Shown here in pieces: positions 1 through 9,266 of a stretch of 64,000 bases of DNA (the first letter of the stretch is position 1; the number at the start of each line of letters is the position of its first letter). This DNA comes from Paenibacillus sp. PL91 (GTDB lineage: Bacteria > Bacillota > Bacilli > Paenibacillales > Paenibacillaceae). The notes under the pieces are model-generated. The model worked only from the letters and a program-made list of their open reading frames with translations, was not told the origin of the DNA and ran no database searches. The position numbers were made by a program, and so were the translations under genes. The DNA is taken from positions 744,001 to 808,000 of the forward strand of contig NZ_JABBYG020000001.1 of the NCBI RefSeq assembly GCF_012935325.2, read 5' to 3'.

Positions 1-1
1 T

Positions 2-1198
2 TTCGGTATCGAAGTTGGCGAAGCGAAGGTTGACTTTACGAAAGTGCAAGAGTTTAAAGCAGGTATCGTCAAAAAATTGACAGGCGGCGTTGCTTCTCTA
101 TTGAAAGCAAACAAAGTCCAATATTTCCAAGGCGAAGTGATGTTCATTAACGAAAATGAAGCGCGCGTATTCAACGATCAAGAAGCGCCGCGCTACCGTT
201 TCAAAAACTGTATTATCGCTACCGGCTCACGTCCGATCGAGCTAAAAGCTTTCCCTTACGGCGGCCGTATCGTATCGTCGACAGGCGCTTTGTCCTTGCC
301 GGAAATTCCGAAGAGCCTCGTTGTAATCGGCGGCGGCTATATCGGTATCGAGCTTGGTCAAATGTATTCGAAATTCGGTACCAAAGTAACGGTAATCGAA
401 GGCTCCGACGCTATTTTGCCGGGCTTTGACAAAGATATGTCATCCATCGTCGCTAAGAAACTAAAAAGCACGAACGTGGATATCATTACTGGCGCACAAG
501 CAAAAGGCGCTGAGCAAACGGATAAAGACGTTACGGTAACGTATACCGTGGGCGACAAAGAAGAAAAAGTAACAGCTGATTACTTGCTTGTAACGGTTGG
601 ACGCCGTCCAAATACCGATGGCGAGCTTGGCCTTGACCTTATCAACGTGAAGCTGTCCGATCGCGGACTAGTTGAAGTTGATGAGCAATGCCGTACGAAC
701 ATTCCGCACATCTATGCGATTGGCGACATCATTGCTGGACCAGCGCTTGCGCACAAAGCGATGTATGAAGGCCGCGTTGCTGCGGAAGCCATCTCGGGTC
801 AATCAAGCGTTATCGATTATAAATGCGTTCCAGCAGTATGCTTCTCTGATCCAGAATGCGCAAGCGTTGGTCTCAGCGAGAAGGAAGCAAAAGAAAAAGG
901 CCATAACGTAAAAGTCGGCAAATTCCCGTTCGCAATCAACGGACGTGCAATGTCGCTTAACGCTAACGAAGGTTTTGTTAAACTTGTATCCGACGCAGAT
1001 TCCGGTCTTGTGCTCGGTGCGCAAATTATCGGCCTTGAGGCTTCCAATATGATCGCTGAGCTTGCTCTTGCAATCGAAATGGGTGCAACGCTTGAGGATA
1101 TCGCACTTACAATTCACGCGCATCCTACGCTTGGAGAGATCGTGCTTGATGCTGCAGAAGTTGCACTAGGCCACCCGATCCACACATTCATTAAATAA
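2..1198 (+). CDS. lpdA: Dihydrolipoyl dehydrogenase (E3), 5' end cut off by the window
   Basis: This is the FAD- and NAD-dependent E3 component that reoxidises lipoamide in 2-oxo acid dehydrogenase complexes in the cytoplasm. The reading frame is open from base 2, so the N-terminal FAD-binding segment and the redox CxxxxC pair lie outside the window. Visible are the NAD-binding motif VIGGGYIGIELG, the second FAD segment ending in TNIPHIYAIGD, and the C-terminal dimerisation domain with the active-site base motif HAHPTLGE. About 398 of the usual 470 residues are present. The E1 and E2 genes would be expected upstream. A weak hairpin follows. Confidence 0.93.
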   Translation, partial: FGIEVGEAKVDFTKVQEFKAGIVKKLTGGVASLLKANKVQYFQGEVMFINENEARVFNDQEAPRYRFKNCIIATGSRPIELKAFPYGGRIVSSTGALSLPEIPKSLVVIGGGYIGIELGQMYSKFGTKVTVIEGSDAILPGFDKDMSSIVAKKLKSTNVDIITGAQAKGAEQTDKDVTVTYTVGDKEEKVTADYLLVTVGRRPNTDGELGLDLINVKLSDRGLVEVDEQCRTNIPHIYAIGDIIAGPALAHKAMYEGRVAAEAISGQSSVIDYKCVPAVCFSDPECASVGLSEKEAKEKGHNVKVGKFPFAINGRAMSLNANEGFVKLVSDADSGLVLGAQIIGLEASNMIAELALAIEMGATLEDIALTIHAHPTLGEIVLDAAEVALGHPIHTFIK

Positions 1199-1229
1199 TT
1201 CGCACTAAATTTATCGTTTAGCGCTACTA

Positions 1230-1268
1230 GAGGTCACGCGGCTTTCCAGCCGGCGGGGCCTCTTTGCG
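1230..1268 (+). terminator. Possible terminator after the dihydrolipoyl dehydrogenase gene
   Basis: An agagg/cctct outer stem encloses a ggct/agcc inner stem and is followed by a short T run. The stem is interrupted, so this is a weak call, but it sits 30 bases after the stop codon in a gap with no other feature. Confidence 0.4.
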
Positions 1269-1303
1269 CATAAAGAGTTACCAAACGACAGTTAGGGGGA
1301 TAC

Positions 1304-1798
1304 GTGATCGTGGAACAAACGACGAAGCCGGCAAGCGAATCAAGAACGATTATGACACAGCTCATTTTCCCATTGGATACGAACCATTACGATACGATGT
1401 TTGGCGGCAAGCTGATGGAGTATATGGATAAGGTAGCTGCAATAGCAGCCATGCGGCATGCGCGCATGCAGGTTGTAACCGCTTCGACGGACAGCCTTGA
1501 TTTTTTGGCGCCGATTCGGGTAGGGGAAGTCATTGAGGTTGAAGCATTCGTGTCGTGGACGAACCGGAGTTCCATGGAAATATACGTGTCCGTTCAATCT
1601 GAAAATTTGTTCACCGCTGTTCGAAAAACGACAGTTACCGCTTTCTTTACATTCGTTGCGCTTGATGGGAACGGCAAGCCTGCTGTCGTCCCAACTGTCA
1701 TTCCCGAAACGGAAGAGGAGAAGCGGCTTCATGCATCGGCGCCTGAGAGGCATGCGCTCAGAAAGAAACGAAAGCAGGACAGACAACGCGGAAAATGA
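1304..1798 (+). CDS. Acyl-CoA thioesterase, hotdog fold (YkhA/BACH type)
   Basis: A 164-residue cytoplasmic thioesterase expected to hydrolyse acyl-CoA to free acid and CoA. The hotdog helix motif is visible as NHYDTMFGGKLMEYMDKVAA, with the conserved Asn and Asp typical of the acyl-CoA hydrolase subfamily, and a downstream strand TASTDSLDFLAPIRVGEVI. The C-terminus is a basic tail (HALRKKRKQDRQRGK), common in Bacillales YkhA-like proteins. The start is GTG at 1304 behind gttaggggga; a second GTG two codons later is also possible. The promoter of the following thyA gene lies inside the 3' end of this gene. Confidence 0.85.
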   Translation: MIVEQTTKPASESRTIMTQLIFPLDTNHYDTMFGGKLMEYMDKVAAIAAMRHARMQVVTASTDSLDFLAPIRVGEVIEVEAFVSWTNRSSMEIYVSVQSENLFTAVRKTTVTAFFTFVALDGNGKPAVVPTVIPETEEEKRLHASAPERHALRKKRKQDRQRGK

Positions 1799-1804
1799 TA
1801 TAAT
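1776..1804 (+). promoter_or_regulatory. SigA-type promoter for thyA-folA
   Basis: AGGACA, a 17-base spacer and a perfect TATAAT preceded by TG (extended -10) lie 51 bases upstream of the thyA start, inside the last codons of the thioesterase gene. Confidence 0.55.
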
Positions 1805-1854
1805 AAATTGTTATTTTTCTGATTTTTGTTTCTTGATTGGGGGGCGATAACGAT

Positions 1855-2811
1855 ATGAGCAACAGCGAGACAACTTATTTGCAATTGTTGAAATACGTGC
1901 TTGAGAATGGAACAAAAAAAGAAGACCGTACCGGTACAGGTACTGTTTCTACGTTTGGCTATCAAATGCGCTTTGACCTAAGCGAAGGATTTCCTTTGCT
2001 AACGACCAAACGCGTACCGTTTCGGTTAATTGCGAGTGAGCTTATTTGGTTTATTCAAGGTGACACGAATATCCGTTATCTTCTTCAGCACAATAATAAC
2101 ATTTGGAATGAATGGGCGTTCAAAAGATGGGTCGAGAGCACGTCATATACGGGTCCTGACATGACGAATTTTGGCCTTCGGTCACAATCGGATGCTGATT
2201 TTGCCAAAGCCTATGACGAGCAGATGGAGCTCTTTAAGCAGCGGATTTTGACTGATGATTCGTTTGCAGCGGAGTTTGGGGAGCTCGGCAATGTGTACGG
2301 CAAGCAGTGGCGGAACTGGAAGACCACGCAAGGCAGCACGATCGATCAGCTCAGGGACGTTGTTGAGACGATCAAAAAAAATCCGGATTCCAGAAGACTA
2401 ATCGTCTCCGCATGGAATCCAGAGGATGTGCCGGGCATGGCGCTGCCTCCATGTCATACGATGTTCCAGTTTTATGTGAACAACGGCAAGCTGTCCTGCC
2501 AGCTATATCAACGCAGTGCCGATATTTTTCTCGGCATTCCGTTCAATATCGCAAGCTATGCTTTGCTAACCCATATGATTGCGCATGAGTGCGGCCTTGA
2601 GGCAGGCGAGTTCATCCATACGCTTGGCGATGCCCATATTTATACGAATCATTTGGCGCAAATCGACATTCAGCTTAGCCGTGAACCAAAGGCCTTGCCG
2701 AAGCTAAAGCTAAACGCTGACAAAAAATCAATATTCGATTTTGCAGTAGAGGATTTGACGATTGAAGATTATGAGCCGCATCCGACTATAAAAGCTCCGG
2801 TAGCTGTGTAG
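1855..2811 (+). CDS. thyA: Thymidylate synthase
   Basis: Converts dUMP and 5,10-methylene-tetrahydrofolate to dTMP and dihydrofolate. The catalytic cysteine is Cys200 in [13 protein letters not shown]; the phosphate-binding [12 protein letters not shown] and the C-terminal [10 protein letters not shown] are intact. At 318 residues it is the long form with the insertion near residues 90-145, like the Lactobacillus casei enzyme, and not the ~264-residue E. coli form. The ATG at 1855 follows ggggggcg at good spacing; an upstream in-frame TTG at 1837 would overlap that ribosome binding site and is not used here. It is followed after 36 bases by folA, which recycles its dihydrofolate product. Confidence 0.97.
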   Translation: MSNSETTYLQLLKYVLENGTKKEDRTGTGTVSTFGYQMRFDLSEGFPLLTTKRVPFRLIASELIWFIQGDTNIRYLLQHNNNIWNEWAFKRWVESTSYTGPDMTNFGLRSQSDADFAKAYDEQMELFKQRILTDDSFAAEFGELGNVYGKQWRNWKTTQGSTIDQLRDVVETIKKNPDSRRLIVSAWNPEDVPGMALPPCHTMFQFYVNNGKLSCQLYQRSADIFLGIPFNIASYALLTHMIAHECGLEAGEFIHTLGDAHIYTNHLAQIDIQLSREPKALPKLKLNADKKSIFDFAVEDLTIEDYEPHPTIKAPVAV

Positions 2812-2847
2812 CGGATCAAGCTGTTAGATAGAGAGGAGCCAGCCGCT

Positions 2848-3339
2848 ATGGCTATTGCGTTAATTGCTGCAATGGATCGCAATCGTACCATCGGAATAGA
2901 AAATAAGCTGCCCTGGCGCCTGCCTGCTGAAATGGCCTATTTCAAAAGGATGACCCTCGGGAAGACGGTGTTGATGGGCCGCAAGACGTTTGAATCGCTT
3001 CCTAAGCCGCTCGTCGACCGCCGGAATGTCGTATTGACGCGCCAGCAGGATTTTCAGCCAGAGGGCTGTGAAGTCGTTCATTCGGTTGAGGAAGCGCTTG
3101 AGCTTTGCAAAAACGATGAGCTGATGGTAATAGGCGGCGCAGATATTTATGCACAAATGCTGCCTTATGCGGATACGATATTGCTGACGGAAGTAGATAC
3201 GATCATTGAAGGCGGCGACGCGTTCTTTCCCGCATTCTCTGAGTCGCAGTGGCAGATCATGGAAAGCGACAGCAGAGACAGCGACGAAAAAAATCGTTAT
3301 GCTTTTACGTTTCAAACGTTCAAACGACGTGAAAAGTAG
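2848..3339 (+). CDS. folA: Dihydrofolate reductase
   Basis: Reduces dihydrofolate to tetrahydrofolate with NADPH; this is the target of trimethoprim. The 163-residue protein shows the N-terminal strand MAIALIAAMDRNRTIG, the Met20-loop region NKLPWRLPAE with the substrate-binding acid Glu28, the cofactor motif VLMGRKTFESL and VIGGADIYAQ. The start follows gagaggag. It forms a classic two-gene folate/dTMP operon with thyA directly upstream, sharing that promoter. Confidence 0.96.
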   Translation: MAIALIAAMDRNRTIGIENKLPWRLPAEMAYFKRMTLGKTVLMGRKTFESLPKPLVDRRNVVLTRQQDFQPEGCEVVHSVEEALELCKNDELMVIGGADIYAQMLPYADTILLTEVDTIIEGGDAFFPAFSESQWQIMESDSRDSDEKNRYAFTFQTFKRREK

Positions 3340-3499
3340 CTTTTTGCGCCAGACACGAACATTTGACGAACGATATGTCATAAAGTGCAAATGATTGTAC
3401 GGATAATCCATTAACGTCATAAGGACTTGAATGCTAGGATGTTTAAAAATAGTAAACGAGTGCTTTAGACAAAATATTCGTTTTTGAGAAAGTTTGATA

Positions 3500-3528
3500 T
3501 TGAATATTTGATGGATTCCCGATATAGT
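3500..3528 (+). promoter_or_regulatory. SigA-type promoter upstream of the glutamate synthase small-subunit gene
   Basis: TTGAAT, a 17-base spacer, then TATAGT, ending 56 bases upstream of the ATG at 3585. No other gene lies in the 245-base gap between folA and this gene. Confidence 0.5.
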
Positions 3529-3584
3529 TTGAAAGAGAATCGTAACAGAGGTTAACGGGAAATATGGATGGAGGAAATGCGATC

Positions 3585-5072
3585 ATGTCTACACCTACTG
3601 GTTTTATGGAATATCAGCGCGAATTGCCGGCCGATCGCGACCCGCTAGAGCGCATCAAAGACTGGCAAGAGTTTCATAAGCATTTTTCGGATGAGCAGCT
3701 AAAGACGCAAGGAGCTCGCTGCATGGACTGTGGTACGCCATATTGCCATACAGGAATTGAACTTGCAGGCTCTGTTTCGGGTTGTCCGGTCAACAATCTA
3801 ATTCCCGAGTGGAATAACTTGATCTATCGCGGGTTGTGGCGCGAAGCGCTTGACCGTCTGCATAAAACGAATAACTTCCCTGAGTTTACAGGTCGCGTTT
3901 GTCCAGCGCCTTGCGAAGGTTCTTGTACTGTTGGCCTAATCGGCGATGCGGTTACGATCAAAACGATCGAACAAGCCATTATTGATCGCGGCTTCGACGA
4001 GGGCTGGGTCGTTCCACAGCCTCCGAAAGTACGCACAGGAAAGCGGATTGCTGTTGTAGGTTCTGGACCTGCCGGCATGGCTACTGCAGCCCAGCTTAAC
4101 AAAGCAGGGCATACGGTAACGGTATATGAGCGCGCAGACCGCATTGGCGGCTTGCTCACTTACGGCATTCCTACGATGAAGCTTGAGAAGCATGTCGTTC
4201 AGCGCCGTGTCGATTTGATGGCGGCTGAGGGCGTTGAGTTTGTAGTCAATACGGAAATTGGGAAAGACATTACAGCGAATGAGCTTGTTGAGAACTTTGA
4301 CGCAGTTGTACTTTGCGGCGGTTCGACTAGAGCGCGTGACGTTGAAATGGAAGGCCGCGATTTGAATGGCGTACACATGGCAATGGATTACTTGAATGGC
4401 ACGATCAAAAGCTATTTAGATTCCAACCTTGAGGACGGCAAATATATCTCCGCGAAAGACAAGGACGTTATCGTAATTGGCGGCGGCGATACGGGGACTG
4501 ACTGCGTGGCTACTGCGCTTCGTCACGGCTGCAAATCGGTTACTCAATTCGGTACGCATGCGAAGGCTCCTCTGGTTCGCGACAGCATTAACAACCCTTG
4601 GCCGCAATTCCCGAATGTGTACACGCTTGATTACGCGCAAGAGGAAGCGAAAGCACTATTTGGCGAAGATCCTCGGGCATTCTCCGTACTGACGAAGAAA
4701 TTTGTCGGCGACGGAAACGGCAACCTGAAAGAGCTTCATACGGTTCAAATTGAGCGTACAGTGGATGAGACTGGACGTAAAATATATAGCGAAATTCCAG
4801 GAACGGAAAAAGTATGGCCTGCGGATCTTGTTTTCATCGCGGTAGGCTTTGAAGGTCCTGAAACGACGCTGATCGAGCAGCTTGGTCTTGCACAAGACCG
4901 CCGCACGAACGTAAAAGCGACATACGGCAAATATACGACAAATGTTGACAAAGTGTTTGCAGCTGGCGATATGCGTCGCGGTCAAAGCTTGGTTGTATGG
5001 GCAATTAACGAAGGTCGCGAAGCTGCCCGCGAGGTAGATAAGTATTTGATGGGTACCTCAATGCTTCCTTAA
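3585..5072 (+). CDS. gltD: Glutamate synthase small subunit (NADPH-dependent)
   Basis: The beta subunit of GOGAT passes electrons from NADPH through FAD and iron-sulfur clusters to the large subunit for glutamate synthesis. The 495-residue protein starts with the cysteine-rich N-terminal domain (CMDCGTPYCH, then GCPVNN, then GRVCPAPCEGSC), followed by the FAD motif VVGSGPAGMATAA and the NADPH motif VIVIGGGDTGTDC, and ends with the AAGDMRRGQSLVVWAI FAD-binding signature. An upstream in-frame ATG at 3564 would sit ahead of the ggagg at 3570, so 3585 is chosen. The large subunit gltA/gltB is not adjacent. A sharp terminator follows. Confidence 0.94.
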   Translation: MSTPTGFMEYQRELPADRDPLERIKDWQEFHKHFSDEQLKTQGARCMDCGTPYCHTGIELAGSVSGCPVNNLIPEWNNLIYRGLWREALDRLHKTNNFPEFTGRVCPAPCEGSCTVGLIGDAVTIKTIEQAIIDRGFDEGWVVPQPPKVRTGKRIAVVGSGPAGMATAAQLNKAGHTVTVYERADRIGGLLTYGIPTMKLEKHVVQRRVDLMAAEGVEFVVNTEIGKDITANELVENFDAVVLCGGSTRARDVEMEGRDLNGVHMAMDYLNGTIKSYLDSNLEDGKYISAKDKDVIVIGGGDTGTDCVATALRHGCKSVTQFGTHAKAPLVRDSINNPWPQFPNVYTLDYAQEEAKALFGEDPRAFSVLTKKFVGDGNGNLKELHTVQIERTVDETGRKIYSEIPGTEKVWPADLVFIAVGFEGPETTLIEQLGLAQDRRTNVKATYGKYTTNVDKVFAAGDMRRGQSLVVWAINEGREAAREVDKYLMGTSMLP

Positions 5073-5104
5073 ATGAACGAGAACAGGTTAATAGGATAGA
5101 AGAG

Positions 5105-5126
5105 AAGCGCCTTCGGGCGCTTTTCT
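5105..5126 (+). terminator. Terminator after the glutamate synthase small-subunit gene
   Basis: A 7-bp stem AAGCGCC / GGCGCTT closes a TTCG tetraloop and runs into TTTTC. It lies 32 bases after the stop. Confidence 0.85.
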
Positions 5127-5170
5127 TGCTGTGGAAAACACTAGTTTCTAGAGAGCTTAGGAGGCACGAC

Positions 5171-5491
5171 ATGATTAAGTATGGGCTAGACCGCATAACC
5201 GAGCTTAAATTCCGCTCTTTTCAGCCTACAATCGAGCTAAGGAACGAGCAATGGGTAGATATCGTACTTCGTTTCGAGCTTGCGCCAGAGACGGAAGTCC
5301 CAGATGATCTCATTGATTTTACGGCACTTGTCATTTGTACCATCGACGGGACGATCGCGCAAATGGTGCCGCTGGATGAGGGCTGCGATTGCGAGTATCA
5401 GTTTACGGTAGGCGAAAAGGAGCAAATTACTGCTTTTATTACGCAGCCGCATATTCAAGCTGAGATTCGAAAACTTAGCTCACTCTCATAA
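5171..5491 (+). CDS. Hypothetical protein, 106 residues
   Basis: I do not recognise this family. The protein is soluble, acidic, without a signal peptide or membrane segment, and looks like a small beta-rich domain (repeated hydrophobic strands such as WVDIVLRFELA and TALVICTIDGTI) with a Cys-x-Cys in EGCDCEYQF. The ATG at 5171 has an excellent taggaggcacgac ribosome binding site; a longer reading from a TTG at 5126 would begin inside the preceding terminator. It ends 50 bases before the next gene and may be co-transcribed with it. Confidence 0.75.
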   Translation: MIKYGLDRITELKFRSFQPTIELRNEQWVDIVLRFELAPETEVPDDLIDFTALVICTIDGTIAQMVPLDEGCDCEYQFTVGEKEQITAFITQPHIQAEIRKLSSLS

Positions 5492-5541
5492 GGAAAGATG
5501 TGGTAAAATCGGTTTGAGATGACACGAAGGGGCGATTCGTC

Positions 5542-6693
5542 ATGCCAGCCGATGAAGCATACGTTCTGTCAGAGGCAGATGTTCGGAACATTCGAAGCTA
5601 CGTTCAGCACAAATACGCTGCGATGCCGCAAGAGAAACGGGCGGAGATCGTAGCGGATGCGGTCAAACGGATCATACATAAGCAATTGCCGGATTTCGAG
5701 AGCAGCGTGAAGCGATTCATCACGGAGACATTGATTCGAACAACCGTATTGGAGCGGCAAAGACCAGTAAGAGCGGAAGATATTTTTCAGGTTTGTTTAT
5801 TACTGGACCGATCTGACACTCATATTTATGAGCCCTTCCATGATTGGATCGAGATGCAGCTGAATGTAAGCTGTGTGAAGCCCGTCATGCAGCGTCTAAT
5901 GGACGAGCTGTCGTCTTCCAGGGAGCAATCGGACTTCTCGCCTACGGAGGCTGAGAAAGGCCTTTTGACGCAGCTGAGAGGGTTGTTATTAGCAGAAGGT
6001 GTCCAGGTTCGAGCTGAAGCAGCTGCTGCAGGTGTTGCCGAGGTCATTGCATTACCCACCGCAAAGCGGAGAATTCCTGTATCTCGTAAGCCAAGAGCTA
6101 GAGCTTACATGTATAGTGCATTATGTTTGCTTTTGGTCATAGCTACCTTGTTTTATGGCGGCTCTTTGAGTAGGCCCTCCGAGCATAAGCTTCAGCCAAC
6201 TGTCGCTGTGAAGCCTGCTCAGAAGCTTACGGTCCCATTGGATGGGCTTCCTGATGAGCTCCGTTATGTTGATATTGACCGAGCGCGATTGATTGCATTT
6301 TTGGAGAGCAAATCCTCCATTTTGGCGGAAGAACCATATTTTGATGCTATCGTAAAAGCTGCCAAAGGCTTCGATATTCACCCTGTTGTTTTGTTTGCCA
6401 TCACGGGCCAAGAGCAGGGTTTTGTGCCGAAGACGAATAAGCAGCATAAGCAGATTGCTAATAATCCTTTTAACGTTTTTCATAGCTGGAAGGAATTTAA
6501 TACGAATATCGGGCAATCCTCCGAGATCGCGGCGCGAACGGTTTTTAATTTAAGCAAGGGCCGACCTGCGGATGTGGACCCGTTCACATGGATCAATCGG
6601 AAGTATGCGGAGGACCCCAATTGGTCGGACGGTGTCCGCTCCATTTTCACCTCCATTAAGGCTTACTTGGAAGCTCCAACAGCTGGCGAATAG
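5542..6693 (+). CDS. Membrane-anchored glucosaminidase-like (lysozyme fold) protein
   Basis: A 383-residue protein with three parts: a soluble helical N-terminus (1-190), one membrane segment near 193-210 (YMYSALCLLLVIATLFYGG), and an extracytoplasmic C-terminus. The C-terminal part (about 265-380) resembles the glucosaminidase/muramidase fold: ALFAITGQEQGF-like catalytic helix with a Glu, then ANNPFNVFHSW, then WINRKYAEDPNWSDGVRSI. This suggests a peptidoglycan or polysaccharide glycosidase or a wall-binding relative. The large cytoplasmic N-terminus is unusual for a wall hydrolase and may be a sensory or scaffold domain. Start at the ATG behind aaggggcg. A strong terminator follows. Confidence 0.7.
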   Translation: MPADEAYVLSEADVRNIRSYVQHKYAAMPQEKRAEIVADAVKRIIHKQLPDFESSVKRFITETLIRTTVLERQRPVRAEDIFQVCLLLDRSDTHIYEPFHDWIEMQLNVSCVKPVMQRLMDELSSSREQSDFSPTEAEKGLLTQLRGLLLAEGVQVRAEAAAAGVAEVIALPTAKRRIPVSRKPRARAYMYSALCLLLVIATLFYGGSLSRPSEHKLQPTVAVKPAQKLTVPLDGLPDELRYVDIDRARLIAFLESKSSILAEEPYFDAIVKAAKGFDIHPVVLFAITGQEQGFVPKTNKQHKQIANNPFNVFHSWKEFNTNIGQSSEIAARTVFNLSKGRPADVDPFTWINRKYAEDPNWSDGVRSIFTSIKAYLEAPTAGE

Positions 6694-6729
6694 GGGAAGT
6701 TTCCGGTTTGTATGAGCCATAGTACAGTG

Positions 6730-6770
6730 AACCCAATTGGGACAAACGTCCCGTTGGGTTTTATTTTTTT
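6730..6770 (+). terminator. Terminator after the glucosaminidase-like gene
   Basis: AACCCAA and GGGAC on the left pair with GTCCC and TTGGGTT on the right around AAAC, with one interior mismatch, followed by TTATTTTTTTT. Confidence 0.85.
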
Positions 6771-6929
6771 TGGCGGCACTTGTCGCAAGGAACACGAAAA
6801 AGGATTCCTTTTTGGACGAGAAGTCTGTAAAATGTTTAGAGGCAAGGCAGTGCGAAGCGATTTGATGTCATGTATGGGTGGCACAACCAGCTATGCTTAT
6901 GAAATGCTTTAAGAAGGAGCGATTATCTT

Positions 6930-9182
6930 TTGAAGACATTAATCATTGCGGAAAAACCGGATATGGGCAGAAATATTGCAGCCGCAATCGATCCCAAAGC
7001 AAAAAATCACCGTTCCTACATAGAAGGCGAACAATACATTATTACGTGGGCAATCGGGCATTTGATCGGGCTTGCGGAGCCCGATGCTTACGACGATCGA
7101 TATAAGAAGTGGAATATCAACGATCTGCCGATCATTCCTTCGCAATTCAAGCTGGTGCCTAACAAAAAAACGATCGACCAGCTTAAAGTAATCGGCGATC
7201 TTGCTAAACGCAGCAACTTGCTTGTCAATTCCTGCGATGCGGGGCGGGAAGGGCAATATATTTTCTCGCTTATTCAGCGCCATCTTAAGCTTAGCCAGCC
7301 GGTAAAACGTCTATGGATCTCGGATCTAACGCCGGAGACGATTCGCAAAGGGTTCGCCGAGCTGAAAGAGGGAGCCGAGTACGAGAATTTGACGCGTGCG
7401 GCAACAGCCCGAAGCGAAGCGGATTGGCTTATTGGGATGAACGGCTCGCGCGCTTTCACGACCAAGCATAATGTGCTGCTCTCTGTAGGCAGAGTGCAGA
7501 CGCCTGTCCTCGCCCTCATCTACGACCGTCAGAAGCAGATTGAGGCGTTCTCGTCCTTGAAGTTTTTTGAGCTGGAAGGACATTTCTCGCAAAATGAGAT
7601 GTCGTACCGAGGCATGTGGCAGGCCGAGAGAATGACCGATCAAGCTAAGGTTGAAGCCGTTGCAGCTAAGGTGAAGGGCAAGCAGGGACGGATTGCGTCG
7701 TATGAGGTTAAGGAGACGAAGGAGTATCCGTTCAAGCTTTATGATCTTACGCTGCTCCAGCGCGAAGCGAACGGCAAATACGCATTTTCTGCGAAAAAAA
7801 CGTTAGATACGGCGCAAGCGCTATATGAGAAGCATAAAGTCATTTCTTATCCGAGAACGAACTCGAACTATGTGACAGAGCAAAACATTCCGGAGATGCA
7901 CAAAACGCTGAATGCGCTGCAGGGGACAACCTATGACGAGCTTGTAAAAGGGGCGAATCGCAGTCTTGTCCACAAGGGAAACAAGTTTATTTGTAACCCG
8001 TCGAAGGTAGAGGATCATCATGCCATCCTGCCAACGAATCGCAAAGCAAACGGACTTAGTCCGGATGAGCAGAAGCTTTATGATTTGATCGTTAGGCGGT
8101 TTCTGTCCCAGTTCTATCCGCCTGCTGAGTATAAGGTGCATACCGTCTTGACTGAGGTCGAGAACGAGATGTTCAAGACAACGGTCAAGGAGCTGCTGAG
8201 CTTGGGCTGGAAGGTCATCTATGCCGATCAGAAGAAGGAGAAGGCAAAGACGACAGCCAAGGGCAAGGATAAGGATGAGGCCGAGGAAGAGGAAATTGAA
8301 GTAAACGAGCCATTCTCGATCTCCGCAGAAGAGGGCATTACTTGTACGGATGCGATCGTGAAAGAGAAGGATACGCAGCCTCCGAAGCATTACACGGAAG
8401 GCACGCTGTTAAAGGCAATGGAAAGTGCGGGCAAGCAGATTGAGGACGAGGACGTTCGGGATGCGATGAAGGACTCGGGTCTTGGCACGCCTGCGACGCG
8501 CGCTGCAACGATTGAACGGCTCAAAAATGTCGGGTATATCGATATGCAGGGGAAAAAAATTCAAGTGACGCAAAAGGGCCGAACCGCCATAGAGCTCATT
8601 AGAGGAGCGGGAATCGACTTGCTTACCTCTCCGGAGATGACCGGACTATGGGAGAGGCGCTTGAATGAAATATCAAGAGGGACGGCCTCTGATGGACAGT
8701 TTATGGAAAATGTGAAAAAGTTCGCTACGATGATTGTCGACAAAGTTCGTGTGCAGTCACGCGCTGCGAAAACATCGTTTGAAAGCGAAGCGCCGGCTTC
8801 TGGCCGAGGCGCAGCAGGCAAGGCAGGGACTGCTCCTCGCAGCCGCGCAACGAAAACGAAGGCGGCAGGAACGGCAACCGCGCAGAAGAGCACAGCTGCT
8901 TCTAGTACGCCTACAGTGATCACTACCTGTCCGCGGGCGGGCTGCGGCGGATCAATCTTTATGGGCCGCAAAGGCTATGGCTGCTCGCATTACAAGGAAG
9001 GCTGCAAATTCGTCATTTGGAAGGAAAGCTTCGGACGCAATCTAACCGATTCACAGATAAAGGCGCTCATAGAAAAAGGGAAAACGTCGAAGCTGAAGCT
9101 TGAGCTCGCAGACGGCACACCAGGGGAAGGCCGAATCGTGCTTAGAAATGTAGATACAGGTGAGCTAGCCATTGAGCAATGA
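6930..9182 (+). CDS. topB: DNA topoisomerase III
   Basis: Type IA topoisomerase that relaxes and decatenates DNA by single-strand passage. The TOPRIM domain begins at once (TLIIAEKPDMGRNIA) and carries the metal motif DAGREGQ at about 103. The catalytic Tyr307 is in ISYPRTNSNYVTE. The C-terminal region after 620 has a low-complexity Ala/Thr/Lys linker and then a four-cysteine zinc finger (CPRAGCGG ... GCSHYKEGCKF). Length 750 versus about 727 in Bacillus subtilis. The start is TTG at 6930 behind aaggagc; the protein N-terminus matches the family exactly at this codon. No mobile-element genes are nearby, so this is a chromosomal copy. Confidence 0.95.
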   Translation: MKTLIIAEKPDMGRNIAAAIDPKAKNHRSYIEGEQYIITWAIGHLIGLAEPDAYDDRYKKWNINDLPIIPSQFKLVPNKKTIDQLKVIGDLAKRSNLLVNSCDAGREGQYIFSLIQRHLKLSQPVKRLWISDLTPETIRKGFAELKEGAEYENLTRAATARSEADWLIGMNGSRAFTTKHNVLLSVGRVQTPVLALIYDRQKQIEAFSSLKFFELEGHFSQNEMSYRGMWQAERMTDQAKVEAVAAKVKGKQGRIASYEVKETKEYPFKLYDLTLLQREANGKYAFSAKKTLDTAQALYEKHKVISYPRTNSNYVTEQNIPEMHKTLNALQGTTYDELVKGANRSLVHKGNKFICNPSKVEDHHAILPTNRKANGLSPDEQKLYDLIVRRFLSQFYPPAEYKVHTVLTEVENEMFKTTVKELLSLGWKVIYADQKKEKAKTTAKGKDKDEAEEEEIEVNEPFSISAEEGITCTDAIVKEKDTQPPKHYTEGTLLKAMESAGKQIEDEDVRDAMKDSGLGTPATRAATIERLKNVGYIDMQGKKIQVTQKGRTAIELIRGAGIDLLTSPEMTGLWERRLNEISRGTASDGQFMENVKKFATMIVDKVRVQSRAAKTSFESEAPASGRGAAGKAGTAPRSRATKTKAAGTATAQKSTAASSTPTVITTCPRAGCGGSIFMGRKGYGCSHYKEGCKFVIWKESFGRNLTDSQIKALIEKGKTSKLKLELADGTPGEGRIVLRNVDTGELAIEQ

Positions 9183-9204
9183 CAGTTCGCCGCTGCTCAT
9201 AACA

Positions 9205-9256
9205 AATAGACTCGAAACCGTCTCAAGTGCTTGCGAGATGGATTCGAGTCTATTTT
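9205..9256. terminator. Bidirectional terminator between convergent genes
   Basis: A perfect 12-bp outer stem AATAGACTCGAA / TTCGAGTCTATT encloses a second small hairpin. It lies between topB and the convergent HAD gene and ends in T on both strands. Confidence 0.8.
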
Positions 9257-9266
9257 ATTGCCTGCA

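Noticed and set aside
6930-9182. topB as a marker of an integrated plasmid or conjugative element
   Set aside because: No relaxase, type IV secretion, partition or transposase genes are nearby and Bacillales carry a chromosomal topB.
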